DNA from: Nageia nagi
Lineage: Eukaryota > Pinophyta
Assembly: GCA_050084985.1 (NCBI GenBank)
Contig: JBITNC010000001.1
Coordinates: 113,150,001 to 113,214,000 of the forward strand
Reading direction: 5' to 3'
Length of the DNA: 64,000 nt
Below, in pieces: positions 23,164 to 32,952 of the stretch (its first letter is position 1; each line of letters opens with the position of its first letter). Under the pieces are notes generated by a model, which did not search any database, was not told where the DNA came from, and saw only the letters and a list, made by a program, of their open reading frames with translations. The translations under genes and the position numbers were made by a program.

Positions 23164-23388
23164 ATCCATACATGTATTGGTTATACCTAGTGTGTATGAT
23201 CTTGTCCCATATATGTATTAGAAATGATACCTCAGGAGGGATGTAAATATAAATAAATTGCTTTTGCTCCAAGAACATAAGACTATGTAGGTTGTAAGAG
23301 GTGTAAATTCACTTATCTAATGGATTTGTTAAGTGTACATGTTTATTTATGGCAAAAAACAACTCATAGCATGGGTCTAGCTTACTAA
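23164..23388 (+). pseudogene. psaC: psaC (photosystem I iron-sulfur subunit VII) plastid-derived pseudogene
   Basis: Codons 10 or 11 to the stop of the 81-residue PsaC align with no indel: TGT at 23,173 is Cys11 and TAA at 23,386-23,388 is exactly where the stop should be. Recognisable stretches are GGT-TAT-ACC for GCT, VLEM, GCK.K.IA.APRT, VGCKRC, and the end VYLW..TT.SMGLAY. Four internal stops replace Q16, R19, Q38 and E46. Three of the eight cluster-binding cysteines are now Tyr (14, 48, 58). PsaC holds two 4Fe-4S clusters on the stromal side of photosystem I; this copy cannot encode it. The first ten codons are missing at the left junction. Confidence 0.93.
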
Positions 23389-23529
23389 TATATATGCATA
23401 ATGAAAATGGTTAGATCTATCCCATACTTATTTTGAATTCCCCCTTTTTTTCTTTGACTGATCAAAACCCATACTTGACCAAGATCTCGAGCATGGGTTT
23501 TGATATCAGAAGTATCTTTGCTAACTATT
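23389..23529 (+). other. psaC-ndhD spacer within the plastid insert
   Basis: Between the two plastid genes. It contains an inverted repeat (GATCAAAACCCAT at 23,459 and ATGGGTTTTGAT near 23,494) that could form a hairpin, as plastid intergenic regions often do. Not independently recognised as plastid. Confidence 0.6.
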
Positions 23530-23890
23530 ATGAAAAATTTACCTTGGTTAACCATAATTATGATTTTGCCTATATCTATGGCTTTGTTAATCCCATTATT
23601 TCCCCATCAAGCTAATAAGATTATTCGATGGTATACACTAGGTAGTTTTTCTTATTAGAGCTCCTTTTAATAACAAATACATTATGTTATAATTTCAATT
23701 TGAATAATTCATTAATCCAATTGGAAGAGAATTACAATTGGATAGATCTTATTCATTTTCATGGGCGATTGGGAATTGATGGACTTTCTATTGGATTGAT
23801 TTTATTGATGGGGTTTGTTACTACTTTAGCTTCTTTGATTGCTTGGCCAGTACTCAAAATGCATGATTGTTGCATTTCTTGATGTTGGTA
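23530..23890 (+). pseudogene. ndhD: ndhD (plastid NDH complex subunit 4) 5' fragment
   Basis: ATG at 23,530 opens NLPWLTIIMILPIS, then FPHQANKIIRWYTLG; after a one-base frame change near 23,650 it continues [39 protein letters not shown] and [14 protein letters not shown], and after a second shift near 23,851 TQNA. This covers about the first 110 of about 500 residues: the first transmembrane segments of a proton-pumping NDH subunit. Plastid ndhD often starts at an edited ACG; here ATG is present. Pine-family plastomes lack ndh genes, so the donor plastome retained them or the insertion is old. Confidence 0.93.
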
Positions 23891-24480
23891 ATAATTGGAA
23901 GAGGTTTTCTAATAAATGACATGCTTGAGAGCAAATTTTGAGACTTTAGATCTTTAAAATGTCAGACCATTATCTAATTTAATAGTCTATGGAATACCAA
24001 ATCTTGTAATGATTCTCTCCATAAAAGAGATAATTATGTCTTGATCTAGTTATTTTATAGTAGAAGATCTCATCTATCTTGTAAAATAATTTGTAGTTGT
24101 TAAGATGAACCTATTACCTAATGATGACCTTTGATTGATTATATTAATGAAATCAATACCAAATTGTTGCAATGGTTCTTCTATTGTGATGGGTTACAAA
24201 GGCATGGCTTCCATTCTTCTCCTTCTTACAAATTTATGATATTTTTCACATTTTTTAGCAATCTAAAATGAGTACAATGATGGCTAATAAAATCTTGCTT
24301 GTAAATTTTTTGCTTTAGTGGTATATCTTGAATAATATCCTTCAAAAACATTTGAATAGAATTCCTTCAAAACTTTAGCAATATTCTTAGGATAAATGCA
24401 TCTCAATAATATTTCATCATGATTTTTTCTATACAAAACATGATTTATAATACAATAATTGAGTGCATTTAATATGAAAC
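23889..24480 (-). pseudogene. G2 integrase, zinc-binding and catalytic core
   Basis: Minus strand from about 24,260: KKCEKYHKFVRRRRMEAMPL (the C-x2-C end of the HHCC finger and linker), then IEEPLQQFGIDFINIINQ (first Asp of the D-D-E core), TTTNYFTR, FMERIITRFGIP, KLDNGLTF (second Asp) and KTSSNYY, after which the plastid insert interrupts. Several TGG, CAG and CGA codons have become stops. Confidence 0.85.
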
Positions 24481-25129
24481 TTCTCCTTCAAAAGATATTG
24501 AGTTTATATGGTAACCTACCACTGTCAAAATATATACATAGTTGTGTCAACCAATTTTTTGGTTCTTCTAAAAGTTTTGAAAGTTTTTTATCTTGAGTTT
24601 CCACCTCAATAATCATGATGTGTTCAAAGCTCTGATCTTAAGCCAACTACTTACAAAGAGGTCTCCCCTTACATACCTTGGTAGGATAGATTTCAACATC
24701 ATATTTCAAAACCTTTGTATTCCATTAGGCTCTCCCTTGGTCCATTTCACCTTGTAGATTGTAACTTCTAATGTCTAGATGAATGGTAAGTATTAAAATT
24801 TTATTATGAGAAATGTACTACTTGAATTTGTTAATAAATTTTATTATTGTAAATTCCTATTTTTCAATGAATCCATACCTTTCCTTAGCATCATGTAAAG
24901 TTTGGCTAAAGAACGTTATAGGGAGTTCATCATGATTATCTTCTTTTTGAGTTAAAACTATTGCTATACTTTTCTTTTCTCCATATGCATACAAACTAAA
25001 TTCCTTTGAAAAGTTTGTATTCTTTAAAATCAAAATGAACATAATGGTTGATTTTATCTATTCAAAATCCATAATTCTATCTATTTTCCACTTAAAGCAA
25101 CTTTATCTTTCAATAGTTTTGTTATTGGT
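24480..25129 (-). pseudogene. G2 RNase H (second) and connection to integrase
   Basis: The frame 25,042-24,857 reads LYAYGEKKSIAIVLTQ, then ELPITFFSQTLHDAKERYGFIEK, which is the RNase H fused behind gypsy reverse transcriptase ('l...aS..aig.vL.Q......pi.f.S..l...e.nY...ek'). Downstream are KYDVEIYPTKVCKGRPLCK ('eY...i.ptk.vrG..L...') and YRKNHDEILLRCI at the start of the integrase finger. Continues the reverse transcriptase at 29,755 across a 4.6 kb insertion. Confidence 0.85.
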
Positions 25130-25134
25130 CAAAC
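25130..25134. other. Target-site duplication, left copy
   Basis: CAAAC immediately before the left LTR; the partner CAAAT is at 29,747-29,751 (four of five bases). Confidence 0.65.
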
Positions 25135-26236
25135 TGTAATATCCCTAAAACTCACAAAATGTGATTTTGTTAAAGTGTAATATTCCAAAGTTGAAATATC
25201 ACTACTTAGGAATTTATATATATTTTTATATTTTTCTAACTATCTCAATTCAAATCAGATCTGCAAATTGAATAAGAAATAGAGCCAGAAATGAATTTTA
25301 TTCTTTAAGAGCTGGGATGTCCCAAATGGACAAGTACAATACTCAAGGAAAAATACCCAAATGCTCAAGAAGGGGGATGTTTTCCCTCATAAGGTAGATT
25401 TGGATGATTTGGCCCTGCAAGTTCTTCAACCTCTTCTCCCCAATGCTAGATGAGCCTCCTCACACTGATTTGGCTGGTCTGGATCTAAGACATGCCTCCT
25501 CACACTAATTTGGTAGGTTACATCTGGATCTAGAATATGGTCACATTGGTTGGATTTGGATCTACCCCACTAGCTGGATTTGGATCAGGGATGGAATAGT
25601 TCCATCACACTGGCTCGAACTATTCTAGTAACTCCACCTCACTGGCTCGAGCTACTCTAGCAACTCCACCTCACTAGCTCAAGCTACTATCCTAGCTTAG
25701 GTAAGAACTCCACACTAGCTCGAGCTCTCCCACTAAGCTAGCTGGAAAGCTGCAACTCCACTAGCTACTAACCCCCAAAAAGAGATAAACTTTGATGATC
25801 TTTAAGCATGCCTGCAAATGATGCATCCCATCTCCTTTTATAACAAGATCTCTCATACCTTAGAATCACCCAAAGTGCAACATCCCTCTTCTGGTGTCTT
25901 GGGATGATAAATTAAATCATCTAGGGACCCAGGAAGCCCAATATCCCACAATGGTTGCCTTGAGATGCCAAATTACAAGATCAATGGCTTATAAATGCAA
26001 CGTCCCATTATGAGAGACTAATATTTCATTAATTACAAATAATTAAGCTAGATTAATTAAATAAAATCCAAGGGTGAGTGCCTCAAGGGTCTCTTTAGCC
26101 TTGGTTATAGAAATAAATGCAAAATATTAATAAAATACTCCTAAATTAATTTATTTTTGGTTTCTCCTCCTTTGCCATGAACATCACACTCCAAGAGGAG
26201 AGAAAGTGGATGTTTTACAAATTTGGGAACATTACA
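25135..26236 (-). repeat. 3' LTR of the gag-protease-only element
   Basis: On the minus strand starts TGTAATGTTCCC and ends GGGATATTACA; TG...CA ends. Matches 28,689-29,746 along its length. It is about 44 bases longer because of extra copies of a 27-base unit (CCACCTCACTGGCTCGAGCT) around 25,600-25,720. TATA box TATAAAAG on the minus strand at 25,835-25,842. Confidence 0.92.
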
Positions 26237-26252
26237 AGTCTCCCCTTCCTGA
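26237..26252 (-). other. Polypurine tract of the gag-protease-only element
   Basis: Minus strand CAGGAAGGGGAGACT directly before the 3' LTR. Confidence 0.8.
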
Positions 26253-26354
26253 ATTGGTTGTCCCTAAGCAACTCAAGATAAATTGGCCCTTCTCTTTCCC
26301 ATCCTGAAAAGCTATAATGCAGATGAAAGAATAAGGAGAAAGAGTTCTGATTTT

Positions 26355-26681
26355 CTACTTCAAGTGATGGCCAAAATGTCTACCTTCATAGCTCCATAAC
26401 CCAACATCCAAGTCCTGAATGAAATCAAGGAGTGCGAGTGGGTTATCTTCTATCCAGGATTGCATCACATGATGGGAGGGAGAATCTATAATTTTAGCAA
26501 GCATGAATACATTCGTCCCAACATCCCAATGGTCTAAGTGGCTGAGTGGTTCACAAGGAAAATTATGATGAGGTAATACCAAATATCCAATCCCTCTATT
26601 TCTCATTTTAAGCAAGATGATGGATAATTTGTCCCAAAAAATTTTGTAGCAATATACTTGTAATAGGGACATATATGCCAA
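26355..26681 (-). other. Open frame of unknown function after the protease
   Basis: A 108-codon open frame on the coding strand of the gag-protease-only element (MAYMSLLQVY start, GHHLK end), the longest one in it. It reads through HNFPCEPLSHLDHWDVGTN and SWIEDNPLALLDFIQDL. No domain recognised. It occupies the place where reverse transcriptase would start, but shows none of its motifs. It may be untranslated spacer; chance openness is possible. Confidence 0.35.
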
Positions 26682-26869
26682 AGAGAAGTAAATTTAACCA
26701 ACAAGAATTATCACTTGTTTCCAATCTTCAATTAACCTCAAACTTATTATCTAGAAAAAGAACACTCTTAACCAATTCGTTAGTGGCTAAGCAAATGTGG
26801 GCATGTTACCTTGGGATTGGGTGACATCTTGCATGGTAGTTCTATTTGGGATGTGAGGAATGATTTGAT

Positions 26870-27420
26870 GTTGCTACTTTGGATCTTCTATTACTTCCAA
26901 TCGATGGGCTTGTGAAGTGGCCCTATTGCTACCCTGCAATCCTCTCATGATGACCTCCTTTCCATTTTCCAAGAACTTCATTTCCAAGGTGTCATAATTT
27001 GTCCTAATCTCCCCCAAATGTTTTAGCCATTGAATTCCAAAGACCATGTGCAAGGTCCCTCCCATGGGATATACATAGAAATCACTTCTCATGGAGTAAT
27101 TGTTGGTCTCAACTAGAAGTTGTCTAATCACTTTATTGCAAAATGAGATCTAGCTGTTAGCATTGGCCACATTGAATCCTTCAAAAACATCCATCCTTAC
27201 TCCTTTCTTAGCAATAAACAAAGCATCAATGAAGTTGTGAGATGCCCCTCCATCGATAAGAATAGTCACTTCTTCTCCTAGAGCTCTTCCCTAAATGTGC
27301 AACGTGGGCCAATGGGGTGCTCCACTAATGGTGGCCAAGGTGCCATGAGTGGAAAACTCTTCCACAAATTTTGAAATGCTCCACAAATCTAATTCAGGTT
27401 CCTCCATCTCCATTACCTCT
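26870..27420 (-). pseudogene. Aspartic protease of the gag-only element
   Basis: Minus strand: EVTILIDGGASHNFIDALFI (retropepsin motif, D-S-G-A changed to D-G-G-A), then after frame changes VIRQLLVETNNYSMRSDFYV, FGIQWLKHLGEIRTNYDTLEM; this is the usual gypsy 'DSGaThnFI...lG.dWL..lg.i..dw....m.F' pattern. One or two stops and frame changes. Confidence 0.85.
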
Positions 27421-27429
27421 ACATAACTG

Positions 27430-28518
27430 AGTTGCACCTTCCCATTGCAATGATGGCCTGGCTCCCATGATCTCTATAGATAAAGCACATTTTCCTTCTT
27501 CTCATTTTAGAACGTGAGATCTCTTGATCCCTCTATGTCTGCTCCAATGGCCATGCATTTCTCCTTGGTGGAGACGTGAGCCTTCCTTGGCTCCCATTCA
27601 TTTTACTTGTTGGCATAATTTATTGCTAGGGTGGCTGTATCCTTCCTTGATTACTCTTTCCTCATATTAGATTGGTTGATTCAAGTGTTATGGCCCTTTT
27701 GATTACCTCATCAAGATCATTTGGCTCAAATGCTTTGATAGATGCTCTGATATTTTCATTCAAACCCTCCATGAACATAGCTATCCTTCTAGCTTCTGAT
27801 AGATCTAAAACCATAATAGAAACATTCATAAACTCATCTACATATTCTTTAATTGTACCTTTCTATTGGATCTTGGTGAGCTCATGGAAGTAACTTTCTT
27901 CAATCTTCTTTTCAAAACATTCCAACAACCTTTGGCAAAATTCATCAAAAGTTAAGATCTGGTCATGCCCCAACATTTTCAATCTATGGTCCACCACTCA
28001 TAGGCTCATCCCTTTAGGGAGAGTGTGTCAAAATGTATGGCCTCATCTTCTACCATGAAATTGAAAGATAGGTACATTTGGAGCTGGTGAATTCATCCTC
28101 TTATCGAGATCCCTGCACCTCCATCAAATTTCTCTAATTGGATCTTCTGTAATGGCTCCTTAAAGATAGGTGGGCATCCTCCTTGTCCTCCCTCCAATTG
28201 TCCACAAAATTCTTGGAAAGATATGATGTTTCTATACTCTACTAGTTTGGCCATGTACTCATCGAACAATTGGTTGAGCCTCTCTTGATGTCTCTAATAG
28301 ATCTCCTCTAGATCTTCCTCTTTTTTGAAAAGAGGCTTAGGTGGAATAGGTACAGACTTTTGGTAATAAGATCTAGCCCCAGATGAGCTCTCTCCTTGGC
28401 TATTTCTATTCTCCTGACTGGGTGGTGGAGTCTGGTTCCCTCTTTGGGATGTGAGTATCTGCAATTGCTCCATCATCTTCCTTAATGCGTCTAGGATGGC
28501 TATGTTGGAATCGGCCAT
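27430..28518 (-). pseudogene. Gag of the gag-only element
   Basis: ATG at 28,518 (MADSNIAILDALRKMMEQLQ), a Pro/Gln/Ser-rich stretch, then after stops EKFDGGAGIS, MYLSFNFM and AYEWWTIDL (the 'A..W...' signature of gypsy gag) down to about 27,500, where WEPGHHCNGK is the second half of a C-x2-C-x4-H-x4-C zinc knuckle; the first cysteines are damaged. Immediately downstream of the primer-binding site with about 160 bases of leader. Capsid/nucleocapsid protein; not functional here. Confidence 0.82.
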
Positions 28519-28675
28519 GTTCCCTTATCTGACTTCCTCCCACTCTTCATATCCTTCCAAATCTATTACATCTCTCTCCTCCAAGATCAGCTAGTAATCA
28601 GGATCACTTCTTCCTCTCAAGTAGTAATTATGGATCTTGGGCAGCATGAGCTACTACAGGCTGGTAGGAAAACTA

Positions 28676-28687
28676 GCTCTGATACCA
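28676..28687 (-). other. Primer-binding site of the gag-only element
   Basis: Minus strand TGGTATCAGAGC, a perfect match to the initiator tRNA-Met type site, one base after the LTR end. Confidence 0.93.
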
Positions 28688-28688
28688 C

Positions 28689-29746
28689 TGTAATATCCCC
28701 AAAACTCACAAAATGCGATTTTGTTAAAGTGTAATATTCCAAAGTTGAAATATCACTACTTAGGAATTTATATATATTTTTATATTTTTTTAACTAGCTC
28801 AATTCAAATCAGATCTACAAATTGAACAAGAAATAGAGCTAGAAATGAATTTTATTATTCAAGAGCTAGGACATCCCAAATGGATAAGTACAATACTCAA
28901 GGAAAAATACCCAAATGCTCAAGAAGGGGGATGTTTTCCCTCATAAGGTAGATTTGGATGATCTAGCCTTGCAAGTTCTTTAACCTCTTCTCCCCAATGT
29001 TGGATAAGCCTCCTCACATTGATTTAGCTAGTCTAGATCTAGGATGTGCCTCCTCACACTAATTTGGTAGGTTAGATTTGGATCTGGAATATGGTTGCAC
29101 TAGCTAGATCTGGATCTACCCCACTAGTTGGATTTGGATCAGGGATAGAATAGTTCCACCACATTAGCTTGAACTATTCTAGTAACTCCACCTCACTGGA
29201 TTGAGCTACTCTAGCAACTCCACCTCACTGGCTCAAGCTCTCCCACTAAGCTAGCTAGAAAGCTACAACTCCACTAGCTACTAACCCTTGGAAAGAGATA
29301 AACTCTAATGATCTTCAAGCATGCCCATAAATGATGCATCCCATCTCCTTTTATAACAAGATCTCTAATACCTTGGAATCACCCAAAGTGCAATGTCCCT
29401 CTTCTGGTGTCTTAGGATGATAAATTAAATCATCTAGGGACCCAGGAAGTCCAACATCCCACACTGGTTGCCTAGAGATGCCAAATTACAAGATAAATGG
29501 CTCATAAATGTAACATCTCATTATGAGAGACTAATATTGCATTAATTACAAATAATTAAGCCAGATTAATTAAATAAAATCCAAGGGTGAGTGCCTCAAG
29601 GGTCTCTTTAGCCTTGGTTACAGAAATAAATGCAAAATATTAATAAACTCCTAAATTAATTTATTTTTGGTTTCTCCTCCTTTGCAATGAACGTCATACT
29701 CCAAGAGGAGAGAAAGTGGATGTTTTACAAATTTGGGGACATTACA
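28689..29746 (-). repeat. 5' LTR of the gag-protease-only element
   Basis: Direct partner of 25,135-26,236. TATA box TATAAAAG on the minus strand at 29,348-29,355. Ends border the primer-binding site (left) and the target duplication (right). Confidence 0.92.
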
Positions 29747-29751
29747 CAAAT
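29747..29751. other. Target-site duplication, right copy
   Basis: CAAAT following the right LTR; see CAAAC at 25,130-25,134. Confidence 0.65.
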
Positions 29752-29754
29752 AAT

Positions 29755-30545
29755 TTTGATAAAGTACTAGATGAACCTCCTTACAAAATTTATTTCACCC
29801 AAAACATCTTGTAGCTTCTTGATATTAGATAAAATGGTGAGTTTGGAGATATCTTTCACTCTCTCTAGATCAATTGAAAATTTATCTTTTTGACATGATA
29901 TGTCCTATCAACGTTTCTTGATGCACTGCAAAAATGGATTTCTTCAAATTTAATGAAAATTTGAATTCTTGATATTTTAGGAAAGTTTTTTGAAGATGCT
30001 GCAAGTGATTCTTTTTCTTTTGCAAAAAATGGTAATATCATCTAAGTAAACTAAATAGTTTTATTGATCAAATCCTTGAATGCATGGTCCATATCCCTCT
30101 CAAAATGTTGCTTCAGAATTGGATAAGATAAATGGTATTCGTTGAAAAGCAAATGTGCCCCATTTTGTGATGAATATTATTTTGTATTGATCTTTATCCT
30201 TCACCCAAATCTGGTTATACCTAGAGAAGCCATTAAGAAAAGAGAAACATTACGATCCTACAATAGTATGTAAAATTTGTTCCATAGGAGGCAAAGGAAA
30301 ATTAACTTTTAGTGAGCTTATATTAGGATTTCAAAAATCTATACATACCCTAATATCTCTATTCTCCTTCTTTACTAGCATCAAATAAACCACCCATGTA
30401 GAATGCTTAATGGGATATATGATCCTTGAAATATTTTTTAAATTTTCTAATGCATAACCACTTTAATTTTAGGATTTACTGGTCTTTGTTTATATCAAAA
30501 AGGATTATCCCCTTCCACCAACTCTATGGTGTGCAAAATAACATC
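29755..30545 (-). pseudogene. G2 reverse transcriptase
   Basis: Minus strand from 30,545: LHTIELVEGDNPF, YKQRPVNPKIKVVM, RRRIEILGYV, PLPPMEQILHTIVGS, FSFLNGFSRYNQIWVKDKDQ, FITKWGTFAFQRIPF, then YLVYLDDITIFCK with the catalytic Y-L-D-D at 30,048-30,037, and finally VLGEINFVRRFI type sequence at 29,800-29,760. All RT blocks occur in order; the first catalytic Asp block (D-G-F-S) reads LNGFSRYNQ, with Asp changed to Asn. Many stops. The gag-only element inserted just downstream. Confidence 0.9.
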
Positions 30546-30999
30546 CTTGTTATATACATCAATTCAAGTCATCATATCTTCATGCCATGATATCAACAAA
30601 TTCCTTCATAATTTCAGTTATCTCCTCAATATCTTTATATGAGTTCTTAATACCAACTTTAAGAACCTTGTTGGGAGCTATTTCTAACTCTTTAAAGTTT
30701 TTAGGAGAGACTAAAATTATTCCTTTTCTTAACTGATCATCTTTGAAAAGGAGATTTTCAAAAGCAATAATACCTTTAGTTAAAGAATTATTTTTAACTG
30801 TAAAATATCTTCTTCTCTAAATGCATCAATCAGTAATTTTTGGCTATTTGAGCATAACATTTATGTGCCCAAGAAGGAATTAATTTCCTTATTATCATCA
30901 AAAATGTGCCAAAAATAATCATTATCAAGAACAAAGGGTTTAAAAATTAATTGAATACCTTTTCTTTTTAGCCAATGGTATGTAGGATCAAATCTTGAT
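30546..30999 (-). other. G2 linker between first RNase H and reverse transcriptase
   Basis: Decayed coding sequence of the polyprotein (for example FWHIFDDNKEINSFLGT and ISWHEDMMT, the latter like 'aW.y.dm'). No separate domain recognised. Confidence 0.45.
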
Positions 31000-31480
31000 C
31001 CTTTTTTTAGCCAACACATCAACTTCATTGTTTTAATCTCTTATTATTATAGTAATATTAAGAGCATTAAATCTCTTTAATAAGTTCCAAACTTTATTTC
31101 TATATTGTTTTCAAATAATGATGTTTAGCATAACATTTATCGATCACCTGATTAATAATCAGTTCTGAATAACCAAAAATAGTCAAACATTTTATTTTCA
31201 ACTTAGTTTTCTTTTCAATACCCAAGCATAGATCTTCATACTCAATTTCATTATTTGTACAACTCCATGTGAGACAAAAAGAAGATCTCTTTATTTTACC
31301 AAAAGGGAATCTCAAAATAACCACTGCACCAACTCCATTCTTAGACTTCGCTCCAACAAAATGCATGTTCCATAATTCTTGTTTTCTTAGTTCTTGAATG
31401 GTAAGGGTTGGTAAATCTATAATATCTTCAATAATTACATAATTCCCCATGCCCTTACTCTCAATTTGATTGATCATCAA
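31000..31480 (-). pseudogene. G2 first RNase H domain, upstream of reverse transcriptase
   Basis: Open frame of 126 codons, 31,480-31,100: WNMHFVGAKSKNGVGAVVIL, CTNNEIEYEDLCLGIE, IFGYSELIINQVIDKCYAK, followed below 31,100 by NNEVDVLAKK. This is a complete RNase H fold sequence ('fDGa.s...gaG.v......NNeAEY.al..gl......gDS.lvi.qv.g......N..aD.lA'). The first and third catalytic Asp are replaced (FVGA for FDGA, GYSEL for GDSEL), while the Glu (EYE) and the last Asp (EVD) remain. It sits between protease and RT, in addition to the RNase H after RT. Confidence 0.88.
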
Positions 31481-31499
31481 TTAAAAAACTAAATATATA

Positions 31500-32029
31500 G
31501 TATCCAAATCCTCTTCAACAACATTTGTTAAAATAGCTTGCTCATTTATTGTATTAACTTGAGGTGGTTTTTTAGTGAGAAAACTTATTACAGGCTTGTT
31601 AACAACATTAAACATTATGTTCTTAAAGAGAATTGACATATGGGAATAGTCCATAGCTAAGTTCCCTCCAATTTTGTAAGTAAATTATCTTGATAAACAC
31701 AAACCAAGCATAGGGGTAAGGTCAACAACTATGATGTCTTGATTGATTGAAACTCCCAAAAACCTATGAAGCTTCATTGACACATCTTTTACTACACCAA
31801 GGGTTTTGACATTTGTACCATCCAACTAGAGTAATCCAATGGAATCTCTAGTATAGGTAAATTTAATGACAGCAGATACTTTCTTAGGCATAACTATTAT
31901 GGTAGCACTTGAATCTATCATACAATTATGGAGAATGTATTTTTCTAATCTAAGGGTAATATAAAAAGGAGGATTTTTATTTTCTCCATACTTGGTAATT
32001 TTGTAGTTGCATTCAGAATGTAATTTCAA
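31500..32029 (-). pseudogene. G2 aspartic protease
   Basis: 32,029-31,826 reads NKNPPFYITLRLEKYILHNC and MIDSSATIIVMPKKVS; the active-site D-S-G is D-S-S here. The rest, to about 31,580, parallels G1 (14,935-15,440), with GVIKD-, YDS- and VFNEPV-type ends in decayed form. Start and end of the domain are approximate. Confidence 0.8.
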
Positions 32030-32952
32030 TTGTCATCTCCTTTAATTTAGATTAAAAATGTTGCCTTTAGTAAGTCTATTTTTCCAAGAATATGTAAAGC
32101 ATCAAAGAGTGATGCTCTTGACAACATTATTTTTAGTTCATCCATAATGTTGTATGGAATAATACAATAAGAACTCTCTTCTAGATACTTTCTTTTATAA
32201 GACTAATTTGCTTCCTCTCTTTTAGCCCTTATAATATATAAGAATCTAAACCCTTTGGCTACTTTCTCCCTTTCTTAAATTTTTTAAGGAAGCAGAAGGT
32301 TGAGCAAATTATTTTCTCAAAACTTGTTGTTTCAAAAAAACCTTATCAATAGCCACAAATTTGTTAATAATTCATTTTGATGGTAACTTGGAAAAAGAAC
32401 TAGATGGTATTTAAATGGGATTAGCTAGGTGATAATGTATCTACCTCTAAGGTTGAAACTATCTAACTATAGTAGACCTTGTTTCAATAGATCTATTAGC
32501 AAGTTCCAACAAAATCATAAGACTTTCCTCAGATACTTCTTCATCGATAAAATAGTTAGTGTTGAATCTATCATTCGTTGTCAACCTTGTTTGATGTAAT
32601 ATGAATTCTAGAAATGAGATTCATTACATGAAATACATCAATCATGATTATAAGAAGGCATATATGCCTCAAGATATATATATACTCTAAATGTATTGGG
32701 TAGATCTCTTTGTTACGGTTAATCTCTAGCATGATAGGGATACCTCCTTTGTTGATCTCCATCATTCCTTCAATCATAATAATCTTGCTTATGAGTTTCC
32801 CTTTGTTCAACTACCCTTTGATTATAAAAGGTTCTTACAAGAGCTTTCAACTCAACAATCTTCATTTGATTGACATTTTCTTATTTCACATTATTACTTG
32901 AGGCAAGTGCAAGAAGTGCAAACTGAGAAAATGGAGTAAGTAAGGCAAGATA
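32030..32952 (-). pseudogene. G2 gag, C-terminal part
   Basis: Homologous to G1 15,440-16,310. Contains a decayed zinc-knuckle region (about 32,590-32,650) and the Asn/Arg-rich linker. Cut at 32,952 by copia element E1; the rest of gag resumes at 41,338. Confidence 0.7.

Larger units (their letters stand above)
23163..23888 (+). mobile_element. Plastid DNA insertion (psaC-ndhD) in G2 integrase
   Basis: About 725 bases of plastid-type DNA in plastid gene order, psaC then ndhD on one strand, with the spacer between. Integrase reading on the minus strand breaks after ...SSNYY on the right and resumes at STNK on the left, so nine or so integrase codons were lost at the joint, as expected of end-joining. 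No target duplication is seen. Most changes in psaC fit C-to-T or G-to-A, the expected decay of methylated nuclear plastid DNA. Confidence 0.9.
25135..29746 (-). mobile_element. Gag-protease-only LTR retrotransposon inserted in G2
   Basis: Complete structure on the minus strand: LTRs 29,746-28,689 and 26,236-25,135, primer-binding site, gag with zinc-knuckle remnant, aspartic protease, a short unrecognised tail, purine tract, 5-base target duplication (CAAAC/CAAAT). At 4.6 kb with a 2.45 kb interior it has no room for reverse transcriptase or integrase and none is seen; it fits the class of terminal-repeat elements that keep gag but use another element's enzymes. LTR copies still resemble each other closely, so it is younger than G2. 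Confidence 0.88.

Noticed and set aside
23433-23615. Plus-strand 60-codon frame at the ndhD start
   Set aside because: Out of frame with ndhD; the true reading starts at 23,530 in another frame.
28676-28687. tRNA gene
   Set aside because: TGGTATCAGAGC motifs here and at the other LTRs are primer-binding sites; no cloverleaf follows.
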